Shown: piece by piece, positions 56,419-64,000 of the stretch
Position numbering within the stretch: position 1 is the first letter of the stretch
Layout of the letters: the number at the start of each line of letters is the position of its first letter
NCBI RefSeq assembly: GCF_024713945.1
Contig: NC_134679.1
Coordinates: 4,469,001 to 4,533,000 of the forward strand
Direction: 5' to 3'
Length of the DNA stretch: 64,000 bases
Source of the DNA: Dermatophagoides farinae
Taxonomy: Eukaryota > Arthropoda > Arachnida > Sarcoptiformes > Pyroglyphidae
The notes under the pieces: model-generated
The model's input: only the letters and a program-made list of their open reading frames with translations
What the model was told of the DNA's origin: nothing
Database searches by the model: none
Made by a program: the position numbers and the translations under genes

Positions 56419-59400
56419 ATGGATCCAGAAGTTTTATTTGAAAATGATTCGGATACTATGAAATCGGTAATGAAGCTGAAAAAGACAAAGAATCATCGCC
56501 GACGAAAAAAGCCTACATTAAAAAAAGCGGCAACAACAGCCGTTATGCCGTTCAAAAAACTTCAGCTGTCCATATTCAATAGCCGATTCATACCGATCGA
56601 ACCGAATCCAGATAATGCATATCAATTCTTGCCTAAACATCCAATGGATTTCGATGCATTTGAAAAACATATGAATGAGATACGTAAATATGAATGTTTG
56701 ATCAAAATTGAATTCGATGTATGGTCATAAATCGCCATAAATGTGTTCATATCATTTGTCTAATTTATCCGTCCATTTTATTCAATTAGGCAGCATCCCG
56801 TAATGAAATTTACACCAAACATGGTACCCGACATGCTCATAAACCAAAAAATGAATTGAAGAATACATATCCGAAACGTGTTCCATGTAATATCATTATA
56901 ATAATGAATTTATTCATTTAAACTTTTTGTTTTATATCAATGTATCTATGTTGGTTTAGATGATTTTAATCGAGTTGTATTGTCCAAAGATCCATTGGAT
57001 GAAGAAGATTCTGATTATATCAATGCATCATATGTCGATGTATGTGTATCTATCTATTAATTTATGATTGAAATTCTGATAAATTGTTGATACAATGAAA
57101 TTAATTATATAAATAGAGTATTTTGAAACCAAACGCTTATATTGCAGCGCAAGGTCCAAATGAATATACTATTTCGGATTTTTGGAGACTAATATGGGAA
57201 CAACAAGCATTCTTGATTGTTATGTTGACCAAAGTATTCGATTTTATACGTGTCGAATGTTGTCAATATTGGCCAATGGAAGAACATAAACCTGAAATGT
57301 ATGGTCTTATAGAGGTGATATTATTGAGTGAAGAACAACTTGCCGATTTTGTTATTCGTACAATGCGAATACGAAAACCCGGACAATTGGTCAAACGAAA
57401 AGTGAAAAGAACAAAATTAGTACCTCATAATCTACATAAAGAAACTGATGATGAAAAACATCAAATGTTAGATGAAGATGAACAAGAACAAGAGGCTGCA
57501 AATGAATCAACGGATCGATTCCGTGAATCGAAACGATCTCGACTTTCTTTAGGTACTCGAGGAACACGGGAATCATTACGATCTCATAGTACAAACAGTA
57601 AGAATTTAATCTATGTTTTTGAAAAAATCTCTAATTATGAACATTCACCAGAAAATTCCTTGACAACCGGCAGCGTAAAAACTAAATCGAAAAAAGCCTC
57701 TTTTACGACAGCTACTGTTTATGATGAAATTGAATATGAAGAAGAAATTGAAGAGGATGATGTACGAATTATTTATCAGCTTCATTACAACAGTTGGTCA
57801 TCGCATACATGTCCATTTCCGAATTCAATCTTGCAATTTCGTCGTCGAGTACGAATTTATCAACAGGAAGTGATCAAAGATGAAGGAGATAGGGTTGGGC
57901 CAACAATCGTCCATTGTAGGTACGTTTTCATGAAAGTTTAAATGAAAAAAAAATTGGATTAAAATATTTTTTTTTAAAGTGACGGGTGTGGTAGGACTGG
58001 TGCTTATCTCTGCATTGATTCGAATCTTGAATTGGCTGAAGAGGATGGCCTGTATGATGTCTTTGGTTATACCAAAAGACTCAAACATGCAAGACGTGGA
58101 TTGATTGAAAATCGCGTTAGTTTTCTTAAAGATAGAAAAGCAATTTTTTTTATAAAATTAATTTTTTCAAATAGGACCAGTATAAATTTGTTTATGAAAC
58201 TTTAGAGGAAGCTCATATTTGTGGTAAAACATGGTTTCCAGTTGGTGAATTAGCTACACAAATCAAACTAAAATCACAGAAATGTACAATGACTGGATTG
58301 AATCAATATCAAGTTGAATATAGAGTTTGTTTACATTATTTTTTATTTTTTAAATGGGCATACAATAATCTGAGTTGAAATTTTTCCATAGAAAATACAA
58401 AAAATGACCAAATTGCCTACTATTGGTGATTGTGCGGGTGGACATCGTGTGGAAAATCGTGAAAAAAATCGTGATGTATCGACAGTACCACGTAAATATA
58501 TCATCGATTATCAAGTGCAAGTAAAAATTTTTTCATTTCTTTTTTTTCTTTGATAGCTGACAATTTTCGTCCGTATTTGACGTCATTTCAAAGTAATGAT
58601 AATACCGATTATATCAATGCCGTTTTTGTCGATGTAAGTGTGACATTATTTGTATTATTATGATGATGGAAAAACCAATAATAAAAATCACTAAACACAT
58701 CAATATAGGGTTATACAAGATCAAAAGAATATATCATCACAGAATGGCCATTGAAACGTACCATACAGGATATTTGGTCATTAATCTATGATCATGAATG
58801 TAATTCAGTTATTGTATTGGACAATCCAAACATGCCAAATGTAATTACAATTTTACAACTATTGAGGATTGAGGATATAATTCTATTATTATTCGTATGG
58901 ACAATGTATAGGAATATCCATTATTTTGGCCATTAGAACGATACAAGAAACAAAAATATGGCCCAGTATTCAGCGTTGAAATGGTTTCAAGTGCTCATTA
59001 TCCCAAAATTAAGACATGGATTTTTAAGATAAATAAAAAAGTAGTATCATTGACCGAATTGATGGCCGGTGTAAAAGCCGAACCAAAAACAACACAATTC
59101 TTTCAGATCACCTGTTGGCCATTAGATCATAAAGTACCAACATCGACCAATGCATTGGTAGAATTGATGAATATGGTCGAACGTTGGCGTCAACGAACTA
59201 ATTATGGTCCGGTAATTGTTGTTTCATAGTGAGTATTTTTTTAAAATTTATGTTAGACATTTAAATAATTTACTATGCCATACAAAAGTAATGGAAAATC
59301 ACGAGCCGGTGTATATTGTGCAGCCAATTTTGCAATGGAACAAGTTGTTCAACATGATGAAGTGGACATTTTTAATGCTGTACGTACTGTTCGTCGACAT

Positions 59401-59565
59401 CGGCCACATTTGGTCGAAAATATGGTGAGTGCATTTCTTGTTAAATATTTGAGTGCAAATTATAACATCGATTTTCTTTTCCATTAGACTGAATACAAAT
59501 ATTGTTACGATCTTCTATTCCATTATGTAACCCATTATCTTAACAAGGACAAAGATGGAAATTGA
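56419..59565 (+). CDS. Two-domain (D1-D2) tyrosine phosphatase-like protein without ectodomain; both catalytic sites altered
   Basis: Twelve exons (56419-56718, 56790-56886, 56960-57039, 57117-57919, 57980-58115, 58175-58324, 58392-58491, 58557-58633, 58709-58840, 58912-59228, 59289-59424, 59488-59565) encode 801 residues. The first 100 are basic then juxtamembrane-like, with no signal or membrane span. D1 has DYINASYVD, IAAQGPNEYTISDFWRLIWEQ and an intact P-loop HCSDGCGRTG, but the WPD loop reads SWSSH, so the general-acid aspartate is absent. D1 also carries an insert of about 110 charged residues. D2 has DYINAVFVDGYTRSKEYI, but its P-loop reads VVSYNGKSRAG, serine replacing the catalytic cysteine. 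The layout is that of a receptor-PTP cytoplasmic part. It is probably a pseudophosphatase or substrate-binding scaffold. Exons 6-12 were placed from phase and D2 homology. Confidence 0.8.
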
Positions 59566-59698
59566 TAATGAATCCATCTCCATATAGAAAGTCCATTTGT
59601 ACCCGACAAATTTTCGAAATAAAAAAAAATAAATATTTGATTATCAATGTGTAATTTGATACATTGTGATAAATTAATCAATGGTAAACCATTGTTAG

Positions 59699-59712
59699 TA
59701 TAAATGTATAAA
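59699..59712 (+). promoter_or_regulatory. TATA-like element of the first P450 gene
   Basis: GTATAAATGTATAA contains two TATAAA-like hexamers about 80-90 bp before the preferred start codon at 59791. This suggests transcription begins near 59730 and the in-frame ATG at 59704 lies in the promoter. Confidence 0.4.
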
Positions 59713-59790
59713 GATTTTTTGAGTTTTTATTTGAATATATTTACATTTATTCGATTCTATTCAAACAAAACAAGTATCGTCTTTGTGAAA

Positions 59791-61434
59791 ATGTTTGCCT
59801 TTATTTCATTGTTGACAATCATAGTTGTCATTATTATTATATTCTATGCTATTCAAAAACGACGAATGACCATTCTGGAAAGGAATGGTATTAATGGACC
59901 AAAACCACATTGGATATTCGGAAATATATTCCACTTTTTCAACGCCGATAATGTTACAAGATCTCAACAGTATATTGAAAAATACGGTAAAACATGTGGC
60001 TATTATGTTGGCCATAAACCGAATATATTGACCATTGATATCGAACTGATTAAACGTTTTCAGATAAAAGATTTTGAAAAATTTTCTGATCGACAAAATT
60101 TTGGTATCAAACATGGAATACATCCTAATCCTCGCTTCGCTCGTGATCTAGTCGCTTCCATCGGATTTCGATGGAAAGAAACACGCACAATCCTCACTCC
60201 AACATTCAGCGCAATGAAATTGAAAATGGTCACACCGATCATGGAATCAGCCATCGATATTTTTATTGATAAAGTTGGTCAACAAGCGCAAAAAAGTACC
60301 GAATTTGACATTTTCGAATATTTTCAACTACTCACAGCAGATGTCATCTCAAAAACGGCGCTTGGTATCGACACTAATGTTCAATACAATCCGAAAAATG
60401 AATTCTTTTTGGCAGCCAAATTATTGTTCGACAGAAAACCGAGCAAATTTCTAATGATGTTCATGTGTTTTCCGGAACTAGATCGAATTCTATATCCATT
60501 TCGTCGATTATTGGAAGTTATAAACGAACGTTTTGGTTGGTCACCACCATTCACCATTGCTAAATTAGTTGAAGCAGCTATTCAATTGCGAAAAATCCGT
60601 CCAATTAAAATTATCGATTTGTTACAATTAATGTTAGATGCTAAAGCCAGTGAAGATGAAATCAAGAATGAAAATGCTTCTAAATTATCAATTGAAATGT
60701 CAAACGATGATAAAATTTTAACAAATGGTAATGAAACTTCGGGCGTTGAGAATGGCCATCATAGAATGATGAATGGAAAAAAACTTCGAAATTCTAAATC
60801 ATTGACCGAAGATGAAGTCATTTCTAATGCTGTACTATTCTATGAAGCTGGCTATGAAACGACAAGTACGGCCCTGGGATTTATCGCACATTTTCTAGTT
60901 ACTCGTCAAGATATACAGGACAAAGTTCGTAAAGAGGTGAATGAGCTGTACGCCAATGAAAAAAAATTTGATTACAATACTGTGAACAAGTTAGCTTATA
61001 TGCAATGTGTCATTAATGAATCGATGCGTTACTACCCACCAGTCACGGCTTTCATTACAAGAAATACAAAAGAAGATTATCATTACAAAGACATGATTAT
61101 CCCGAAAGATTCAACCATTCGAATACCGGCATACCAACTGCATCATTGTGAAGAGTATTGGCCTAATCCAGAAGTGTTTGATCCTGAAAGATTTCGTGAT
61201 AAAAAAAATTATGATCCAAATGCGTTTCAAGTGTTTGGCAATGGCCCACGTAACTGTATTGGAATGCGTTTTGCATTGTATGAAATCAAATTAGCACTGG
61301 CCAAACTATTGTTTCGATACAAACTTGTACCGGGACCAAGCACCGAAAATGAATTAACACTTGAAAGGAAAAATATAACCGAAACGCCTAAATATGGAGT
61401 TTTTGTTAAAGCATTGCTGGCACAGAAAATTTAA
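59791..61434 (+). CDS. Cytochrome P450, clan 3, tandem copy 1
   Basis: An intronless gene encoding 547 residues. It has an N-terminal membrane anchor (FAISLLTIIVVIIIIFYA-like hydrophobic run), a Pro/Gly hinge (NGPKPHWIFGN), the I-helix oxygen-binding motif AGYETTS, the K-helix ExxR in ESMRYYPP, the PERF-type FDPERFRD, and the heme loop FGNGPRNCIG with its thiolate cysteine. The WxxxR motif of helix C is in FRWKETR. Sequence character is that of clan 3 (CYP3-like), the clan much expanded in arthropods for xenobiotic oxidation. The start at 59791 is preferred because it places the anchor at the N-terminus; the ATG at 59704 falls in a TATA-like element. A residue block between helices I and H (SKLSIEMSNDDKILTNGNET) is unusually polar and longer than in copy 2. 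Confidence 0.95.
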   Translation: MFAFISLLTIIVVIIIIFYAIQKRRMTILERNGINGPKPHWIFGNIFHFFNADNVTRSQQYIEKYGKTCGYYVGHKPNILTIDIELIKRFQIKDFEKFSDRQNFGIKHGIHPNPRFARDLVASIGFRWKETRTILTPTFSAMKLKMVTPIMESAIDIFIDKVGQQAQKSTEFDIFEYFQLLTADVISKTALGIDTNVQYNPKNEFFLAAKLLFDRKPSKFLMMFMCFPELDRILYPFRRLLEVINERFGWSPPFTIAKLVEAAIQLRKIRPIKIIDLLQLMLDAKASEDEIKNENASKLSIEMSNDDKILTNGNETSGVENGHHRMMNGKKLRNSKSLTEDEVISNAVLFYEAGYETTSTALGFIAHFLVTRQDIQDKVRKEVNELYANEKKFDYNTVNKLAYMQCVINESMRYYPPVTAFITRNTKEDYHYKDMIIPKDSTIRIPAYQLHHCEEYWPNPEVFDPERFRDKKNYDPNAFQVFGNGPRNCIGMRFALYEIKLALAKLLFRYKLVPGPSTENELTLERKNITETPKYGVFVKALLAQKI

Positions 61435-61666
61435 TCAATTTTGTCCTATCAAGTACATATAATTTATCCCACATATGCTGATCAAATTGAAACTGTTGTC
61501 AATTGATTAATCAAATCGAGTGCAATACAATTGATAAATCGTTGTTTTTATATGATAAAATTAGAAACGATCCTATTCATATTTTAGTTGGACAGATTAT
61601 GGCTAATATAAACAGTAAAAATTTTGTTTTACAAATCATTTTAACAATTTGTTTCAATAAATAAAA

Positions 61667-63274
61667 ATGATTGGTACAATTATATTTGTTTTGATTTTAT
61701 TGATCACATTTTATGTGATTCGTAAACATCGAATGTCCATTCTGAAACGAAATGGTATCCATGGTCCTGAACCAAATCTTATCGCTGGTAATATATTTTC
61801 ATTGTTGAAAAAGTCCAACTTTGAAAGATCACAAGAATTGATTGAAAAATATGGTAAAACTTCTGGATATTATGTTGGCGCAAAACCGAATGTGATGACC
61901 ATCGATTTGGAATTGATCAAACGATTTCAGATCAAAGATTTTGATAAATTTTCTGATCGACAAACATTTGGCCTGAAACACGGTATTCGTCCGAATCCAA
62001 GATTTTCTGAGAATGTTATCGGATCACGTGGCGCTCGTTGGAAAGAACATCGAACAATATTGAATCCAACATTCAGTGCAATGAAATTAAAAATGGTTAC
62101 GCCGATTATAGAATCGGCAATTGATATATTCATCAACAAAGTCGACAAACACTCAAAAAATGGTAACGAATTTAATATTTATGAAGATTTTCAACTTCTC
62201 ACGGCTGATGTTATTTCGAAAACCGCCTTTGGAATCGATACTAATGTTCAATATGATCCCAAAAATGAATTTTTTCTTGCAGCAAAAATGGTGTTTGACA
62301 CTAAACCTTCTCGATTTATTTTGTTATTCACCTGTTTTCCTGAATTGGACATTTTAATGTACCCATTTCGTCGATTACTGGAAATCATACGTGAAGCTAG
62401 AGGTAAATCTGCTTCTGCCATTTTATCCAAATTGATTGAAGCTGCTATCCGGTTGCGTAAAGATCGGCCAGTGAAAACACCCGATCTATTACAGCTTATG
62501 CTTGATGCTCAAGCTAGTGACGATGAACTCAAACAAAAAGACATGTCAAATTTAACCATAGAAATGTCCAATGATGAAATGAATGCAGTCACCGAAAAGA
62601 ATGGAACTCTAAATATGGGCGAGAAATTTAAGAATTCCAAATCACTTACACAAGATGAGGTCATAGCTAATGCAATCATTTTTTATGAAGCTGGATATGA
62701 AACGACAAGTACGACCTTGGGATTTATCGCACATTTTCTTGTTACTCGTCAAGATATACAGGACAAAGTTCGACAAGAAGTGAATGAATTATTTAAACGA
62801 GAAGGAAAATTTGATTATAATACTGTGAACAAGCTAGCTTATATGCAATGTGTCATAAATGAATCAATGCGATTCTATCCACCAGTAACAAATTTCATTA
62901 CAAGAAATACAAAAGAAGATTATCATTACAAAGACATGATTATCCCGAAAGATTCAACCATTCGAATACCGACATACCAACTACATCATTGCGAAGAGTA
63001 TTGGCCTAATCCAGAAGTGTTTGATCCAGAAAGATTTCGTGATAAAAAGAACTATGATTCGGTTGCATTTCAAGGATTTGGCAATGGTCCTCGAAATTGT
63101 ATTGGGATGCGTTTTGCTCTTTATGAAATCAAATTAGCTCTAGCCAAACTATTGTTTCGATATAAACTTGTACCGGGACCAAGTACAGAAAATGAATTGA
63201 CAATTGAGCAAAAAATAATAACTGAAACGCCTAAATATGGTGTCTTTGTCAAAGCCGTTCCTTTATTGAATTAA
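61667..63274 (+). CDS. Cytochrome P450, clan 3, tandem copy 2
   Basis: An intronless gene encoding 535 residues, 232 bp downstream of copy 1 and same strand. The same landmarks are seen: anchor MIGTIIFVLILLITFYVI, hinge HGPEPNLIAGN, ARWKEHR in helix C, AGYETTS, ESMRFYPP, FDPERFRD and heme loop FGNGPRNCIG. The two copies align along their whole length, differing mainly in the N-terminal anchor, the F-G region and the linker before helix I (NEMNAVTEKNGTLNMG). The last ~500 nt are far more alike than the first ~1000. The differing F-G region suggests different substrates; the shared C-terminal half keeps redox partner and heme geometry. Confidence 0.95.
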   Translation: MIGTIIFVLILLITFYVIRKHRMSILKRNGIHGPEPNLIAGNIFSLLKKSNFERSQELIEKYGKTSGYYVGAKPNVMTIDLELIKRFQIKDFDKFSDRQTFGLKHGIRPNPRFSENVIGSRGARWKEHRTILNPTFSAMKLKMVTPIIESAIDIFINKVDKHSKNGNEFNIYEDFQLLTADVISKTAFGIDTNVQYDPKNEFFLAAKMVFDTKPSRFILLFTCFPELDILMYPFRRLLEIIREARGKSASAILSKLIEAAIRLRKDRPVKTPDLLQLMLDAQASDDELKQKDMSNLTIEMSNDEMNAVTEKNGTLNMGEKFKNSKSLTQDEVIANAIIFYEAGYETTSTTLGFIAHFLVTRQDIQDKVRQEVNELFKREGKFDYNTVNKLAYMQCVINESMRFYPPVTNFITRNTKEDYHYKDMIIPKDSTIRIPTYQLHHCEEYWPNPEVFDPERFRDKKNYDSVAFQGFGNGPRNCIGMRFALYEIKLALAKLLFRYKLVPGPSTENELTIEQKIITETPKYGVFVKAVPLLN

Positions 63275-63496
63275 TAAATATAATTTTTGAAAAAGCTTGA
63301 ATTTTTATTTTACGAATTCGTTAACTTGTAGAATTTAAATTTCCAACTCGTTCATAGACACTGTTACTAAATGTGAAAAATAAAATCAGATCGTCGACGA
63401 ATCACCTGACTATATTATTTTTGTTGGTGAAGGTTATCCATTCATAAAAATTTAAATTTGGAATTACTTTTTGCTTTTTGACCACTTATTATCATC

Positions 63497-63983
63497 ATGT
63501 GGTATTTAAGGCATCATGCTCGAAATTTTTTCCGATCCATAATGAAACCGATACCTGTAAATTTGGCTCGAAAATGGTATCAACGAACCCGTTATCTTTA
63601 TGTTTGTCTTGGTGCAACTGCATTCGCATATTCTCTATTCATAGTCAATAAACATAAAGCTGATATTGAACTTTATCCAGGTAATATATTAATTGACAAT
63701 AATAAATTCATATAAAGAACCCTCATCAAAAAAAAAACTGACCAATTTTTATTGATTTTTTTGCTTAGATTTTGATAAAAGTTCTATACATAAAAAATTG
63801 AGATTAAAAGGTGAACCCGGAGAAGTGGTCATAGCCAATTTTGCCTTTGGTAAGCCGGTTCAAATCGAACGATATAATAATGAAGATTATATACGTGAAT
63901 TTGAAGAACGAAAACGAAATTACGAATTGCAACGACAACAGAAAACAGTTGTCTCACAACCCATCAATACCAATTCTGTCTAA
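63497..63983 (+). CDS. Unrecognised small single-pass membrane protein, probably mitochondrial
   Basis: Two exons (63497-63680, 63769-63983) encode 132 residues. The N-terminus is strongly basic and amphipathic (MWYLRHHARNFFRSIMKPI), like an import presequence. It is followed by one hydrophobic span (YLYVCLGATAFAYSLFIV) and a charged, helical C-terminus (DYIREFEERKRNYELQRQQK). The topology resembles small inner-membrane assembly factors of the respiratory chain, but I cannot match a family. Exon joining is in phase (CCA G|AT TTT) across an 88-bp intron. Confidence 0.65.
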
Positions 63984-64000
63984 TTTATATGAAAGTTAAT

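Noticed and set aside
59704-59790. Upstream ATG for the first P450
   Set aside because: It adds 29 residues before the membrane anchor and falls in a TATA-like sequence; copy 2 has no such extension.

Overview
The window is an AT-rich, compact stretch of an arthropod nuclear genome. About 25 protein genes lie on both strands. Most introns are 45-100 bp with GTAAGT/GTATGT-type donors, and there are many poly-A/T runs and CA/GT microsatellites. The gene content (thrombospondin, laminin gamma, HCF, syntaxin, clan-3 P450s) together with the base composition suggests an acariform, probably astigmatid, mite. That placement is inference; the proteins alone only establish an animal. I saw no rRNA, tRNA, CRISPR array, virus-like element or intact transposon.

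Region by region: (1) 1-7 kb is dense housekeeping: the 3' part of CENP-C, GHITM, an unknown coiled-coil protein, BRK1, FIBP, URM1 and a syntaxin-6-like protein. (2) 8.5-10 kb holds TBC1D13. (3) 11-16 kb holds a two-VWC secreted protein convergent with a subgroup-B thrombospondin. (4) 17.4-25.4 kb holds two host cell factor (HCF) paralogues that flank the ribosomal gene RPS18. (5) 28-32 kb holds an SLC43-like transporter convergent with a lineage-specific Cys-rich secreted protein. (6) 34-45 kb holds EFR3 with a very long first intron, an intronless TSSK-like kinase, and AP-3 mu. (7) 45.9-52.1 kb holds laminin gamma. (8) 52.6-59.6 kb holds an AIG1/ADTRP hydrolase, mitochondrial L34, BCCIP, and a two-domain tyrosine phosphatase without an ectodomain. 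(9) 59.7-64 kb holds two tandem intronless P450s and a small single-pass protein.

The most interesting points come from splice-phase reasoning. EFR3 has two mutually compatible first exons. The laminin gamma intron holds a signal-peptide exon whose phase would join it straight to the LE domains and skip the LN domain. The two HCF paralogues share a protein motif (KIPQSDGP) with diverged synonymous sites and a shared upstream 11-mer. The double phosphatase has lost the WPD aspartate in D1 and the catalytic cysteine in D2. The syntaxin-6-like protein keeps the N-domain and membrane anchor but has no room for a SNARE motif. All multi-exon models were built by hand from splice consensus, reading phase and remembered family alignments. 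Every joined model gives a whole number of codons, but none has been checked against transcripts.
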